A stretch of DNA of 64,000 nucleotides from Thiomonas delicata (GTDB lineage Bacteria; Pseudomonadota; Gammaproteobacteria; Burkholderiales; Burkholderiaceae_C). Positions 9,584-23,244 of this stretch are shown one piece after another. The DNA lies in assembly GCF_900088825.1 (NCBI RefSeq), contig NZ_LT592171.1:522009-586008 (forward strand), given 5' to 3'. The notes under the pieces were generated by a model. The model was not told where the DNA came from and did no database searches. It saw only the letters and a list, made by a program, of their open reading frames with translations. The stretch's first letter is position 1; each line of letters starts with the position of its first letter. The translations under genes were made by a program, and so were the position numbers.

Positions 9584-10738
9584 ATGTCCACGATGGAACG
9601 CCTGTTCAAGCTCATGGCCGAGAAAAAGGCCTCGGACATCTACATCAGTCCGCATGCGCCCATTCTCATCCGCATCAACGGCCAGGCCGTGGCCATCAAC
9701 CGCCAGGTGCTGACGCCCGAAGACCCGCCCAAGCTGCTGTCGGAGATCGTCGAGCCCAAGCATGTGCAGCGGCTGCACGACGAGGGCGAGCTGAACCTGG
9801 GGTTGTCGCGCTCGGGCATTGGCAGCTTCCGCCTCAGCGCCTTCATCCAGCGCGGCAGCGTGGCCATGGTGATCCGCTACATCCCGAGCGACATCCCGGC
9901 GCTGGAAAGCCTCAACCTGCCCGGCGTGATGGCCGATCTGGTGATGGAGAAGCACGGCCTGATCCTGATGGTGGGCTCCACCGGCTCGGGCAAGAGCACC
10001 AGCCTGGCCGCGATGCTCGACCACCGCAACGCACGCATGACGGGGCACATCCTGACGCTCGAAGAGCCCATCGAATACCTGTTCAGGAACAAGAAGTCCA
10101 TCGTCAACCAGCGCGAGGTCGGCATCGACGCCAAAACCCTGTCCCTGGGCCTGAAGAACGCGCTGCGCCAGGCCCCGGACTGCATCATGATCGGCGAAAT
10201 CCGCGACACCGAGACCATGACGGCGGCGCTGAACTACGCGCTCTCCGGGCACCTGTGCCTGGCCACGCTGCACGCCAACAACAGCTATCAGGCGCTCAAC
10301 CGCATCCTGGGTTTCTTTCCGCTGGACATGCGGCCCGCGCTGCTCTCCGACTTGTCCGCCGGGCTGCGCGCGGTCGTGTCGCAGCGTCTGCTGCGCGCCA
10401 CTGCCGGAGGCCTGATCCCGGCGGTGGAAGTCATGCTCAACACGCCGCTGATCCGCGAACTCATCGTCAAGGGCGATTTCTCGACCATCAAGGACACCAT
10501 GGAAAAGACCATGGCCGAGGGCTCGCAGACCTTCGAGCAGTGCCTGGCGCGCATGGTCGTCGAAGGGCAGGTGTCGCGCGAGGAAGCCCTGGCCTATGCG
10601 GATTCGCCCACCAATCTGATGTGGCGGCTGCAAAACGATTTTTCGACGCGTCCCTCCAGCCAGGCGCCAGCCAGCGCCGCGCTCGATTCCGACGAACCGT
10701 CGTTCCGCGAAATCTCCCTCGACCTCGGCAACGGCTGA
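9584..10738 (+). CDS. pilU: type IV pilus retraction ATPase PilU
   Basis: Secretion/retraction ATPase of the PilT/PilU family, 384 aa. The N-terminal PAS-like domain (residues 1-100) includes the [11 protein letters not shown] motif typical of PilU. The RecA-like domain has Walker [10 protein letters not shown] at 131-139, and a Walker B region reading [14 protein letters not shown] near 198. An ATLHANN histidine-box segment follows. It would power pilus retraction with PilT. No pilT or other pilus gene is nearby, and it sits between dapD and dapE, where it may be transcribed with the lysine genes. Confidence 0.9.
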   Translation: MSTMERLFKLMAEKKASDIYISPHAPILIRINGQAVAINRQVLTPEDPPKLLSEIVEPKHVQRLHDEGELNLGLSRSGIGSFRLSAFIQRGSVAMVIRYIPSDIPALESLNLPGVMADLVMEKHGLILMVGSTGSGKSTSLAAMLDHRNARMTGHILTLEEPIEYLFRNKKSIVNQREVGIDAKTLSLGLKNALRQAPDCIMIGEIRDTETMTAALNYALSGHLCLATLHANNSYQALNRILGFFPLDMRPALLSDLSAGLRAVVSQRLLRATAGGLIPAVEVMLNTPLIRELIVKGDFSTIKDTMEKTMAEGSQTFEQCLARMVVEGQVSREEALAYADSPTNLMWRLQNDFSTRPSSQAPASAALDSDEPSFREISLDLGNG

Positions 10739-10751
10739 GTCCGCCCCATCC

Positions 10752-11906
10752 ATGACATCTTCCACCCGCGCCCTGGCCGAGGCGCTGATCGCCTGCCGTT
10801 CCGTGACCCCGGTGGACGCCGGCTGCCAGGACATCCTGGCCGGGCGGCTGCGCCCGCTGGGTTTCGATTGCACCTTCATCGAGGCCGGCCCCGCAGAATT
10901 CCGCGTGCGCAATCTCTGGGCATTGCGCCCGGGGGCAGCCGGTGCGCAGGCCCCCGTGCTGGTCTTCGCGGGCCATACCGACGTGGTGCCGACGGGGCCG
11001 CTCGAGCAGTGGCACAGCGATCCGTTCGTGCCCACCGAACGCGACGGCAAGCTGTACGGCCGCGGCGCGGCGGACATGAAGACCTCGCTCGCGGCCATGG
11101 TCGTGGCGGTGGAACAGTTCCTCGGCGCGAATCCGCAGCCGCAGGGCGCCATCGCCTTCCTGCTCACGAGCGACGAGGAAGGACCGGCGCACGATGGCAC
11201 GGTGCGCGTCTGCGAGGCGCTGCAGCAGCGCGGACAGCGCCTGGACTGGTGCATCGTCGGCGAACCCACCTCCACCGAGGCCCTGGGCGACGTGATCAAG
11301 AACGGCCGCCGCGGCTCGCTCTCCGGGCGCCTGGTCGTGCATGGCGTGCAGGGGCATATCGCCTATCCGCAGCTGGCGAAGAACCCCATCCACCTGGCAG
11401 CGCCGGCCCTGGCCGAACTCGCCGCAGTGACCTGGGACGCCGGCAACGCCCATTTCCCCCCGACCACCTGGCAGATCTCCAATATCCACGCCGGCACCGG
11501 CGCGACCAACGTCATTCCCGGCGATCTGACCTTGGATTTCAACTTCCGCTTTTCCACCGAGTCCACGCTCGAATCGCTCAAGGCACGCGTGCATGCCGTG
11601 CTCGACCGGCATGCCTTGAACTACACGCTGGACTGGACCCTGGGCGGGGAGCCTTTCCTGACGCAACCGGGCGCGCTGTCCCGGGCGCTGCAGTCGGCCA
11701 TCCGCGCCGAGACCGGGCGGATGGCCGAACTCTCCACCAGCGGCGGCACGTCGGACGGCCGTTTCATCGCCAGGATCTGCCCGCAGGTGGTCGAGTTCGG
11801 CCCGCGCAACGCCAGCATCCACAAGATCGACGAACACGTGGATCTGCGCGATCTCGATCCCCTGGCCGCGATCTACCGGCGCACCCTCGAGGCCCTGGTG
11901 GCGTGA
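10752..11906 (+). CDS. dapE: succinyl-diaminopimelate desuccinylase
   Basis: M20-family zinc amidohydrolase, 384 aa, cleaving N-succinyl-LL-diaminopimelate to LL-diaminopimelate and succinate. The metal ligands fit the family: H75 in [10 protein letters not shown]108 in RGAADMK, and the catalytic pair E142-E143 in [10 protein letters not shown]-terminal GTSDGRF and [16 protein letters not shown] complete the signature. It completes the dapC-dapD-dapE succinylase branch in this operon. It lies 13 bp after pilU, and its stop overlaps the GTG of prmB. Confidence 0.97.
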   Translation: MTSSTRALAEALIACRSVTPVDAGCQDILAGRLRPLGFDCTFIEAGPAEFRVRNLWALRPGAAGAQAPVLVFAGHTDVVPTGPLEQWHSDPFVPTERDGKLYGRGAADMKTSLAAMVVAVEQFLGANPQPQGAIAFLLTSDEEGPAHDGTVRVCEALQQRGQRLDWCIVGEPTSTEALGDVIKNGRRGSLSGRLVVHGVQGHIAYPQLAKNPIHLAAPALAELAAVTWDAGNAHFPPTTWQISNIHAGTGATNVIPGDLTLDFNFRFSTESTLESLKARVHAVLDRHALNYTLDWTLGGEPFLTQPGALSRALQSAIRAETGRMAELSTSGGTSDGRFIARICPQVVEFGPRNASIHKIDEHVDLRDLDPLAAIYRRTLEALVA

Positions 11907-12822
11907 GGCGCGGCAAGCCGCAGGAGCCGCTCCGTTTCGACCAGGTCTGGCGGCGCGCCGCAGGCCGGTTGCGCGAGGCTGGCCTGTCCTTCGGGCATGG
12001 CGCCTCCAATGCGCAGGACGAGGCGGCATGGATGTTGATCCACGCCCTCGGCTGGCCGCTGATGGACAGTTTCGCCGCGTTCGACGCCCTGCAGGAGCGA
12101 GCCGTGCCGCCGGATGCCGTGGCGCGTTTCAACGCCCTCATCGACCAGCGCATCGCGTCGCGTAAGCCGGCGGCCTATCTGCTCGGCGAGGCATGGCTGC
12201 AGGGTGTGCGCTTCATCGTCGATGAGCGCGTCATCGTGCCGCGTTCCTTCATCGCCGAATTGCTGGCGACGGGGCTCGATCCCTGGCTGCATCGCTCGCC
12301 GGCGCGGATTGCCGATATCTGCACCGGCAGCGGATGTCTTGCCATCCTGGCGGCGATGCGCTGGCCCGATGCCGGGGTCCTGGGCGCCGACCTTGCGGCC
12401 GACGCGCTCGGCGTGGCGGGGGCGAACGTGGCGCTGCACGGCGTCGCCGACCGTGTTCGTCTGCTGCAATCCGACCTGCTCGACGCCCTGCCGCTGCCGG
12501 CCACGCCGGACCAGGGCTACGACCTGATGCTGTGCAATCCGCCCTATGTCAACGCGCAGTCCATGCAGGCGCTGCCGCAGGAATACCGGCATGAGCCCGA
12601 ATTGGCACTGGCCGGCGGCGAGGACGGCATGGATCTCGTGCGCCGCCTGCTCCGCACCGCGGGCGTTCATCTCGCGCCGCGTGGAGTCCTGGTCGTTGAG
12701 ATCGGCAACGAGCGCGAGCATTTCGAAGCCGCATTTCCCGGTCTGCCGGTGGCCTGGCTGTCGACCAGCGCCGGGGATGACGCCGTATTCCTGGTCGAGG
12801 CCGCAGACTTGCGGAGCGCGGC

Positions 12823-12826
<4 letters not shown>
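11903..12826 (+). CDS. prmB: ribosomal protein L3 glutamine methyltransferase
   Basis: SAM-dependent N5-glutamine methyltransferase of the HemK/PrmB family, 307 aa. The SAM-binding motif [11 protein letters not shown] is near residues 138-148. The catalytic NPPY motif, which binds the target glutamine side chain, is at 212-215. PrmB rather than PrmC is favoured by the family-typical [18 protein letters not shown] segment. The GTG at 11903 overlaps the dapE stop in a GTGA arrangement that suggests translational coupling; an internal start cannot be excluded. The stop overlaps the yheS start by four bases. Confidence 0.87.
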
Positions 12827-14766
<1,940 letters not shown>

Positions 14767-14769
14767 GCG

Positions 14770-16119
14770 TCACGACGCAGGCAACCTCGACGCCTTCGCG
14801 AACAACAACAACAGCCCGAGCGCCGCCAGCGACAGCCCCGTGCTGTTGCCGAACCAGAAGCCGGCAGCGCCCTGCAGCCACCGCGGCGTCAGGCCCGTGG
14901 TGTCGAAAGCCAGCGCGTAGCCGCCGGCAAGGCCCACGCCCCACAGCATCACCCCGTAGAGCAAGGTTGGAATCACGGCGATGTGATAGGCGCGCAGGAC
15001 GAAGGCGCTGGTGACCTGCACGGCGTCGAACAGCTGCGCGAAGGCGATGAACAGGAACAGGTGCTGCGCCACGGCGGCCACCGCCGCATCGTGGGTATAA
15101 AGCGCCACGATGGGCGCGCGCAGCAGCCACACGGCGAGACCCAACGCAGCGGACAGCGTTGCCGACAGACCGATCGCCAGGGCGCCCGCACGCCGTGCCG
15201 CGACGGCATGTCCAGCCCCCAGATGTTGCGCGACCACCGCGCCGGCGGCGATCGAGATGGACAGCGGAAGCATGTACAGCACGGTACCGAAGTTGGCGGT
15301 GATCTGGTGCCCGGCGAGCACCGTATCGCCGAGCCTGGCGATGAACAGCGCCATCAGGGTGAAGGCCGAGACCTCGATGAGCAGCGACAGGCCGATGGGC
15401 GCTCCCAGGCGCAACAGCGCGAGCAGGGTGGGGGGATGCGGACGTTCCCAGCCGCGCAGCATGGCATAGGGACGCAGCGATCGACTGGCCCCGAGATCCA
15501 GCCAACCCAGTCCCAGCAGTATCCAGCTCACCACGGCCGTCGCGGCGGCGCAGCCCACGGCACCCTGAGCCGCGATACGCAGATCGCCGAACTGCAAGCC
15601 GTTGATCAACGCGGCATTGAGCCCGATCTTCACCGCCAGGGCGAGCAATTGCAGGCGCGCTGCGGCCCAGGGCCGCGACAGTCCCTGGTTGGTCGCCGAG
15701 TAGGCCCGAAACAGGAGGTTGGCGGGTAGCGCCGCCGCCAGCCAACCCAGGTAGCGCAGCACGTCGTGGTCGCGGCTCAGGCCCGCGATGGTGAGCAAGG
15801 ATTGCGGCCAAAGCAGCGGTGGCAGACCCACCACCGTGAGGCCCAGTGCCAACCAAAGGCCTTGCCGAAAGGTGTGCCCGACGTCGAGCGCGCGGCCCGC
15901 GCCGAAATGCTGGCCGACGCGCGGAATGAGCGCCTGCATCACACCCGACAGCGCCAGCGACAGCGGGATGAATACGGCTTGCGCCACGGCCAGCACCGAC
16001 AGGCTGGCCGCGGAATCCCGCCCGAGCATCATGGTGTCGGCGACGCCGAAGCCGATCAGGGCCAACTGACCGATCAGCACCGATCCCGCCAGCCGCAGCA
16101 GCGAAGCCGCCGAGGTCAT
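14770..16119 (-). CDS. MATE family multidrug efflux transporter
   Basis: Integral membrane protein of 449 aa with about twelve hydrophobic segments, belonging to the MATE (multidrug and toxic compound extrusion) family. Such transporters export cationic compounds in exchange for Na+ or H+. Family sequence is visible in LIGQLALIGFGVADTMMLG and in the middle LGAPIGLSLLIEVSAF, the start of the second half of the internal repeat. The start at 16119 overlaps the stop of the upstream membrane-protein gene (ATGA), so the two are translationally coupled. Its substrate is not known. Confidence 0.92.
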   Translation of the reverse strand: MTSAASLLRLAGSVLIGQLALIGFGVADTMMLGRDSAASLSVLAVAQAVFIPLSLALSGVMQALIPRVGQHFGAGRALDVGHTFRQGLWLALGLTVVGLPPLLWPQSLLTIAGLSRDHDVLRYLGWLAAALPANLLFRAYSATNQGLSRPWAAARLQLLALAVKIGLNAALINGLQFGDLRIAAQGAVGCAAATAVVSWILLGLGWLDLGASRSLRPYAMLRGWERPHPPTLLALLRLGAPIGLSLLIEVSAFTLMALFIARLGDTVLAGHQITANFGTVLYMLPLSISIAAGAVVAQHLGAGHAVAARRAGALAIGLSATLSAALGLAVWLLRAPIVALYTHDAAVAAVAQHLFLFIAFAQLFDAVQVTSAFVLRAYHIAVIPTLLYGVMLWGVGLAGGYALAFDTTGLTPRWLQGAAGFWFGNSTGLSLAALGLLLLFAKASRLPAS

Positions 16120-17879
16120 GGCGCGGTCGTCGCGCTGCGGTACAGGCTGAAACGCTCCTGCGGCTCCCCCGGGCGGTGGCCGCTCCACAGGCGCGTCCCG
16201 CGCTCGGCTTGACGTCGCGCGCTGGCCTCGGCGCGGGACTGCGGTTGCGCATCGGCCGGCGTAGAGCGCGTGTCGGCGCGAGGCGGCAGCACGAGGACGA
16301 ATCCGCACCGCTGGCCATGTGTCTTCGGCCCGAACTTGGCATGGCTCCAGTAGCCGAGCAGCGCTTGCTGGGTCAGGCTCAAGCCCACGGGGGTGACGCA
16401 GGTCCCCGCCGCTTCGGCTTCGCGGCCGGCGTGCTTGCGCAGCGCGGCTGCCAATTGACGCCCTAGCGGACGGTATGTGCTGGCATAGTCGAGCACGGGC
16501 ATCCACAGCGTGCCCACCAGCACCCACACCAGGGTCACGCCGCCGGCCGATAGCACCATGCCTTTCCACAACGGATGGCGATGCCGCCCGGCGCGCCAGG
16601 CCACGACAGCCGCCCAACTCAGCGTGGCGAGCAGGGCAACGAGCGTGGGAAGCAAGGAAAAATGGGCGACGAAACCCGGGGCCAGGCGAGCGATGTTGGC
16701 CGCCGGCTTGGCCGGGAAGCCGGTCAGCATGGCCAGCCACAGCACCCAGATGACCAGCGCCAGCAAACTGAAGAACAGCAGCGAGAACCAGTCGAGCGCT
16801 GCAAGGCTGCCCCGGCGCATGACGGGCAACGCCAAGGCAGCCAACGCCGCGGCCGCAGGCAAAGCCAGAACCAGCGTCGAGACGTTCCTGGCGGCAAGCA
16901 GGGCGGCCAGGCAGGCCAACAGCAGCAGTCCTAGCGGGGCCAGCACATGCCATTCCCCGACCGATTCGCGCCAGCGCCATACGGCCAATGCGGCCAGCGG
17001 CCACGCCGGCCAGACGAACCAGGCGAAGGTGCCGAAAAAATGCTGGATCGATGCGAAATCCGGCCATTGGGCGACCGCGCTGCCATGCACGACGGCGAGA
17101 ATGGCCATGGCGAACGCCAGGCCGCCGGCGACAGCCAGCGCCGGTGCGAAACGAGGTGCGGCTTCACGCTGACTGGAGATCAGCGCGGCGATGAGCAGCG
17201 CGGCGAACAGCGCCAGCCAGGGGGCTCCGCTCGACGCCAGAATCAGCAAGCCCGACCCTAGCGCAAGGGCCGATGCCCTGGGTTTCGTGGGCACCAGGGA
17301 CAGCCCGAGCAGCAGGGCGCTGTAGCCTGCCAGTTGCGCCAACTCCGGCAGGGTCTCATGGCCCCGCCCCAGCAGGCCCAGGCAGGCCAGCAGGGTGAGC
17401 AGGGCGCCGTCGGCAATGGCGCGGGCGTAGCCCTTGACGGAGATCGGCGTCGCGAAGGCGGGCTGCACGGGCTGGGCCGCATCGCGCAGCGCGAAATGGT
17501 AGGCGGCGTACCAGGTTTGCATCAAGGCCAGCGCCAGCAGCGCGATGAAGGGCAGGCGGCTGGACGTGATCGCGCCGAGCCAGGGGCCGAACAGATCGAT
17601 GCTGGCCGCGCCCAGCCAGTAGGGCAGCCAGCCGCCGCCCACGGGGTGGCCGTAGATGCTCGGCTGCAACCATGTGGAGTGTCCGGCGGCGATCTGCCAC
17701 ATGACGCCGAACGGCAGGCCGTCGCCTTTCCATGGATCCCGGCCGAAAAACCCCGGCAAGGCGTAAGCAGCGCAGAGCAGCCAGAGCGGCCAGCGCGGCA
17801 ACCTGGCAACGGCCGCCGCGGAGACCACGGGGCGAGCGGGCAACCGCGCCCGGCCTGGGGTGGTGTGGGGTGTGGTCAT
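16116..17879 (-). CDS. large multi-pass membrane protein, possibly GT39-like
   Basis: Inner-membrane protein of 587 aa with ten or more hydrophobic segments and a soluble C-terminal region from about residue 450. The N-terminal first loop reads ALPGFFGRDPWKGDG, resembling the acidic-loop region of ArnT/PMT-type glycosyltransferases (GT39 and relatives). A later periplasmic-looking segment contains LDYASTYRPLGRQLA. A role as a lipid-linked sugar transferase is suggested but weakly supported. It may also be an uncharacterised Burkholderiales membrane protein. It is coupled to the MATE gene downstream. Confidence 0.6.
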   Translation of the reverse strand: MTTPHTTPGRARLPARPVVSAAAVARLPRWPLWLLCAAYALPGFFGRDPWKGDGLPFGVMWQIAAGHSTWLQPSIYGHPVGGGWLPYWLGAASIDLFGPWLGAITSSRLPFIALLALALMQTWYAAYHFALRDAAQPVQPAFATPISVKGYARAIADGALLTLLACLGLLGRGHETLPELAQLAGYSALLLGLSLVPTKPRASALALGSGLLILASSGAPWLALFAALLIAALISSQREAAPRFAPALAVAGGLAFAMAILAVVHGSAVAQWPDFASIQHFFGTFAWFVWPAWPLAALAVWRWRESVGEWHVLAPLGLLLLACLAALLAARNVSTLVLALPAAAALAALALPVMRRGSLAALDWFSLLFFSLLALVIWVLWLAMLTGFPAKPAANIARLAPGFVAHFSLLPTLVALLATLSWAAVVAWRAGRHRHPLWKGMVLSAGGVTLVWVLVGTLWMPVLDYASTYRPLGRQLAAALRKHAGREAEAAGTCVTPVGLSLTQQALLGYWSHAKFGPKTHGQRCGFVLVLPPRADTRSTPADAQPQSRAEASARRQAERGTRLWSGHRPGEPQERFSLYRSATTAP

Positions 17880-17924
17880 CTTCCGGGCTGGCGGGGTTGT
17901 CTCTTTTTAGCGTGCCTGCAATGA

Positions 17925-17949
17925 AAACGGGCAGCAGAGCTGCCCGTTT
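17925..17949 (-). terminator. rho-independent terminator of rpmE2
   Basis: A perfect 11-bp stem (AAACGGGCAGC paired with GCTGCCCGTTT) with a three-base loop, followed on the minus strand by a short T-run (TTTTCATT). It lies 47 bp past the rpmE2 stop and before the start of the next leftward gene, so it should end rpmE2 transcription. Confidence 0.85.
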
Positions 17950-17995
17950 CGACCGTCCACGACGCGCCGCGAGGCGCGGCGACACCGGATGCGTC

Positions 17996-18268
17996 TTATT
18001 TTTTCGCGCCTGCCGCAGCGGCTGCACGCGCGAATTTCTGACGGAACTTGTCCACGCGGCCGCCCAGGGCGTCCACGCTCTTTTGCGTGCCGGTGTAGAA
18101 GGGGTGGGACTCGGAGGAGGTGTCGAGCTTCATCAGGGGCAACTCGCGGCCATCTTCCATCTTGATGGTCTCGCGCGTCTGCGCCGTCGACGGGATGACG
18201 AATTTGCTGCCGTTGGACAAATCAACGAAGCACACGTCGCGGTATTCGGGGTGGATTCCAGGTTTCAT
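17996..18268 (-). CDS. rpmE2: 50S ribosomal protein L31 type B
   Basis: Ribosomal large-subunit protein of 90 aa. It starts [14 protein letters not shown] and includes [11 protein letters not shown], both typical of the type B (YkgM-like) L31. The type A zinc-binding CxxC pairs are missing, so this is the zinc-independent form; only one cysteine remains. In other bacteria type B L31 can be induced by zinc starvation through Zur, but no clear Zur box was recognised in the 18269-18462 gap. The ATG at 18268 gives the standard N-terminus. It lies downstream of rho and is closed by a clear terminator. Confidence 0.95.
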   Translation of the reverse strand: MKPGIHPEYRDVCFVDLSNGSKFVIPSTAQTRETIKMEDGRELPLMKLDTSSESHPFYTGTQKSVDALGGRVDKFRQKFARAAAAAGAKK

Positions 18269-18462
18269 GATCGATTCCAAATGAGCGGTCAGCCGCAGCG
18301 CGAGCCCGCATAGCCCACTGTACTTAACCAAAAGAAAAACATTATTTCACGAAATCGGCCCGCCGGGAAACACGGACCGACTTTCGCGGCATCCGCACTG
18401 GCACGGGCTGGAGCCGACGTGCGGAGAACGCAGCGGCGGCCTCGCCACGGTGCGCAGCGCGC

Positions 18463-19725
<1,263 letters not shown>

Positions 19726-19983
19726 GGCGGGCGAGGCGTGTGAGAGAGGAGAACTGCGTCGGTTTGTGCGGGGATCCAGGCGCCGGAGTCGGGTTCCGTG
19801 CATCGGAACCCGGCAATCGGCCTGGATCAGGCGCTCGATGCAAACGCTAGAGGGGAAATAAGGTTTGGGAGTGACGCAGCCCGGCGGGCAATGCATCGGG
19901 CGCTTGTCGCGCCGGAGGAGCGCCGATGTAGGCGGCGTTCCCAGCGCATGGCAGATATGCCTGCCATGCGTGTTGAGGCGAGA

Positions 19984-20310
19984 TTATATATTGGCGTCCA
20001 GGAAGGATGTCAGCTGTGATTTCGACAGCGCGCCCACCTTGGTGGCGGCGACTTCGCCGTTCTTGAACAGCATCAGGGTCGGAATGCCGCGGATACCGTA
20101 TTTCGCCGGGATGGTACGGTTCTCGTCGACGTTGACTTTCATGATGTTCAGGCGGCCCTGGTATTCGCCGGCGATTTCGTCGAGGATGGGGGCCACCATG
20201 CGGCAAGGACCGCACCATTCAGCCCAGTAGTCGATCAGCACGGGGGTCGAGGATTTGAGGACGTCCTGGTCGAAGGACGCGTCGGTGGTTTGCTTGATGA
20301 GATCGCTCAT
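19984..20310 (-). CDS. trxA: thioredoxin 1
   Basis: Cytoplasmic thiol-disulfide oxidoreductase of 108 aa with the active site WCGPC at 32-36. The cis-proline segment GIRGIPTL and C-terminal [12 protein letters not shown] are as in E. coli thioredoxin. It reduces protein disulfides using electrons from thioredoxin reductase. The trxA-rho order is common in proteobacteria. Its start codon is separated from the divergent addB-like gene by very little, so the trxA promoter must lie within or just before the addB N-terminal region. Confidence 0.98.
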   Translation of the reverse strand: MSDLIKQTTDASFDQDVLKSSTPVLIDYWAEWCGPCRMVAPILDEIAGEYQGRLNIMKVNVDENRTIPAKYGIRGIPTLMLFKNGEVAATKVGALSKSQLTSFLDANI

Positions 20311-23244
20311 ATGAATTCCAGATTAGAAGGCGCCGGCACAGGCAGCCATGCGCAGCCATTGGAGAGGTCAATTGAAGGGGTCGCCCGAGTCAATTTACGC
20401 TATTTAACCCCGAATTCACATTTTTGGCAGGGCGCAGCGCAAGGAGTCGCCGCCTGGTTGCGGGAAATCAGCATTTCCGGGGCCGATCTTTCGGTCCTGC
20501 TCCCCCAGGCCATCCATCAGACCCTGTTTCGCCAGGCCTGGCAGCGGCAGGCGCCTGCCGCCGGGGTGTTGCCGCGTTTGCTCACGTTGCCGCAATTGCT
20601 CGCCCTCGAGGCGATACAAAAGGCGCGATGGCCGCGTCACGTCGAGCTGGACGCGCTCGAACTGGCCTTGCGCCTGCAGGGCGACGCGTACTTGCCGCAG
20701 GCTTATCGGGCGCCGACGCAATTCGCCGGCCGGCTCGCGCTGGCGCGGGATGTCCTTCGCCTGCGCGAGCATCTGGCGCAAGAAGCCGAAGGCAGGCAGG
20801 CCCCGGTGTCCGGCGAGGCCGGGCGCGACACGGAGGACGGCGCCTGGATGCTGCGCCTGGCCCAGCAGGGCGGGTCCGCGGCCTGGCCGGACGAAGCCGA
20901 TGCGATCCAGAGCTGGTGCGCCGCGCAGCGCGGCGCCCTGGCGCTGGTGCTCGCCGAACCGCCGGATGCCCGCCAGCGCTGCTTGCTGCGCGCCGCGCAG
21001 CGCCACGGCCTGCCGGTGTTGCTGCTGCAGGCCGGATTCGGTTGCGCTTTCGGTCTGGCGCTGGCCCGCGCCAGCGCGTGCGCCGGCACGGTGGATGACA
21101 TGCCCCAGGCGTTGCACCGCCGGGGCGAGGGGCGCGCCGCCGGGGACTGGGCGGACGCCACGCCGCAGCGTTTTTCCGCGCGCGCGGCGCGCCTGTTCGC
21201 GGCGCGCGTGCAATGGGGCGCAGGGGGCACGCTCGAAGCGCAGGCGCAGGCCATCGTCGCGCGGGTCCTGGCCCGGCGCGCGAACCAACCTGGGGCGCGC
21301 ATCGCCATCATCGCGCTGGACCGCCGGCTGACGCGCCGCGTCAATGCCTTGTTCAACCGCCTGGGCCTGCCGGTGCGCGACGAAGCCGGCTGGCGCTTAT
21401 CCACGACGCGCGCCGCCGCCGGCCTGCAGGCCGTGCTCGACACCTGGCCCGAAGGCGCGGGCAGCGACGCGGTGCTCGATCTGCTCAAGCAGGCGGGGGT
21501 GGGCGCTGCCGCCGGCCTGGGCGCTGCGGATCTCGCCGCCCTCGAGGCGGAGGTGCGCGCCGCCCGGCTGCTCGACGTGCCTGCCTGGCGCGCGTGGGCC
21601 AGACAGCAGCCGGAGCCGGTGTCGCGCCGTCACGTCCTGGCGCTCGACCATGTGCAGCGCGCGTTGCACGCCGTCAGGCACGTCACGGGGCGGCAGAGCG
21701 TGTCGAGCTGGAGCCAGGCGCTGCGCGAGACGCTGGATCTGCTTGGGATGCGCCGCGCCTGGCAAGGCGACGCGGCGGGCCGCCAACTGCTGGCGCTGCT
21801 GGCCTCGCAAGGCGATGTGCAGCCCTTGGCGCGGACGCTGCGCATCGACATGAAGACCTATGCGGACTGGCTGCGGCAGGCCATCGAGGCGGCCGTGTTC
21901 CGCCCGGAGCCGGTCGACGAGGCCGTCGGTGACGATCGCGGCATGCCTGTCCATGTGCTCGCCCTGCGCGACGCGCTGCTGCGTCCATGGGATCTGTGCG
22001 TGCTGGCCGGCGCCGATGCCGAGAACTTTCCCGCCGTTGCCGATGCCCCGGGCCGTCTGGGCGATCAGGCCTGCGCCCAACTGGGCCTGCCGGTGCGCAG
22101 CGCGCGGCGCCGGCAGGCCCTGCGGGCCGCCGTGCTGCTGGTGCTGGGCAGCCGAAGCCTGGCCGTGTTCGAAGCGCCGCCGCGGCCGGACCATCCGGGG
22201 CCCAGTCCCTTGTTGCAGCTGTGGCGCTGGGCCCTGGGGGAGCCTGCGGCGCAGGCGCCCGATGCCGAGGACTGGCGGCCCCTGCTCGGGCCGGGCCAGG
22301 CGTCCGGCAGCGCGCGGGCGCATGGCGGCGAGAGTCTGGCTCCACGCGCGACACCCAGCGCGCCGGACGACATCCCGGCACGCTGGTCGCCGAGCGCCTA
22401 TGCCGATCTGCGCGCATGTCCGTACCGTTTTTTCGCGCGCCGGGTTCTGCGGCTGGGCGAGGACGAGGACCTGCTGCCCGACTATTCCAAGCGCGATTTC
22501 GGCAACACCCTGCACCGCATCCTGGAGCGCTTTCATCGCGAGGAGCCGGGGCGGGACCCGCGGGACCATGGCGACCTGCTCGATCGCATCGCGGCCGAGG
22601 ACTGGGAGGCGGCCGGCGCGCTGGCCGAGCCCTTTGCCGCCGTCTGGCCCGCCGTGCGCGACAACTACCTGGACTGGCTGCAAGGCTGGCGCGCCCTGGG
22701 CTGGCAAACCAGCGGCGAGGAGCAGGCAATGGCCCGCGTCGTCGAGCAGGACGACGCGGGCGCAGCCCTGCGGCTGGAAGGCCGCATCGACCGAATCGAC
22801 CGCCGCGGCCGCGAACGCTTCGCGCTGGATTACAAGACCGGCAATCCCCAGGCGCTGAAGGCGCGCATGCAACGTCCGGGCGAAGACACGCAGCTGCTGT
22901 GCTACGCGCTGCTGCTCGGCGCCGACGCGCCGCAGGAGCCGCGCGACGCAGGCGCGGCGCCCATCGGCGCCGGCTATCTGGTGGTGTCCGAACGGCGCGA
23001 CCCCGAGCACACCGACCCCGCCACGGCGCTGATGTGGGCCCCGGAGGCCTTGCGAGAACAATCGATGCTGCTGGCCGAGCAGATGCGCCGCGACTGGCGC
23101 GCCCTGCGTGCCGGGCACGCCATGCCCGCGCTGGGCGAACCCCCGGTGTGCGACCACTGCGAGGCGCGCGGCCTTTGCCGCCGCGATCACCGGCCTGCGG
23201 CCGATGCGGCAGCGTCCGCGCAGGAACTTTCGGCGACGCCATGA
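20311..23244 (+). CDS. addB: AddB-like PD-(D/E)XK nuclease with Fe-S cluster
   Basis: Predicted nuclease subunit of an AddAB-type double-strand-break resection enzyme, about 977 aa. The N-terminal three quarters resemble an inactivated helicase scaffold. The C-terminal nuclease domain has GRIDRID followed by LDYKTG (about D840 and K842). Four cysteines, C703 (in ACPYRFF) and C947, C950, C956 ([10 protein letters not shown]), fit the iron-sulfur staple of AddB nucleases. The start is uncertain: conserved-looking sequence begins around [14 protein letters not shown] 20311 lies back to back with the trxA start, and a TTG at 20359 is an alternative. Its stop overlaps the addA start. Confidence 0.82.
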   Translation: MNSRLEGAGTGSHAQPLERSIEGVARVNLRYLTPNSHFWQGAAQGVAAWLREISISGADLSVLLPQAIHQTLFRQAWQRQAPAAGVLPRLLTLPQLLALEAIQKARWPRHVELDALELALRLQGDAYLPQAYRAPTQFAGRLALARDVLRLREHLAQEAEGRQAPVSGEAGRDTEDGAWMLRLAQQGGSAAWPDEADAIQSWCAAQRGALALVLAEPPDARQRCLLRAAQRHGLPVLLLQAGFGCAFGLALARASACAGTVDDMPQALHRRGEGRAAGDWADATPQRFSARAARLFAARVQWGAGGTLEAQAQAIVARVLARRANQPGARIAIIALDRRLTRRVNALFNRLGLPVRDEAGWRLSTTRAAAGLQAVLDTWPEGAGSDAVLDLLKQAGVGAAAGLGAADLAALEAEVRAARLLDVPAWRAWARQQPEPVSRRHVLALDHVQRALHAVRHVTGRQSVSSWSQALRETLDLLGMRRAWQGDAAGRQLLALLASQGDVQPLARTLRIDMKTYADWLRQAIEAAVFRPEPVDEAVGDDRGMPVHVLALRDALLRPWDLCVLAGADAENFPAVADAPGRLGDQACAQLGLPVRSARRRQALRAAVLLVLGSRSLAVFEAPPRPDHPGPSPLLQLWRWALGEPAAQAPDAEDWRPLLGPGQASGSARAHGGESLAPRATPSAPDDIPARWSPSAYADLRACPYRFFARRVLRLGEDEDLLPDYSKRDFGNTLHRILERFHREEPGRDPRDHGDLLDRIAAEDWEAAGALAEPFAAVWPAVRDNYLDWLQGWRALGWQTSGEEQAMARVVEQDDAGAALRLEGRIDRIDRRGRERFALDYKTGNPQALKARMQRPGEDTQLLCYALLLGADAPQEPRDAGAAPIGAGYLVVSERRDPEHTDPATALMWAPEALREQSMLLAEQMRRDWRALRAGHAMPALGEPPVCDHCEARGLCRRDHRPAADAAASAQELSATP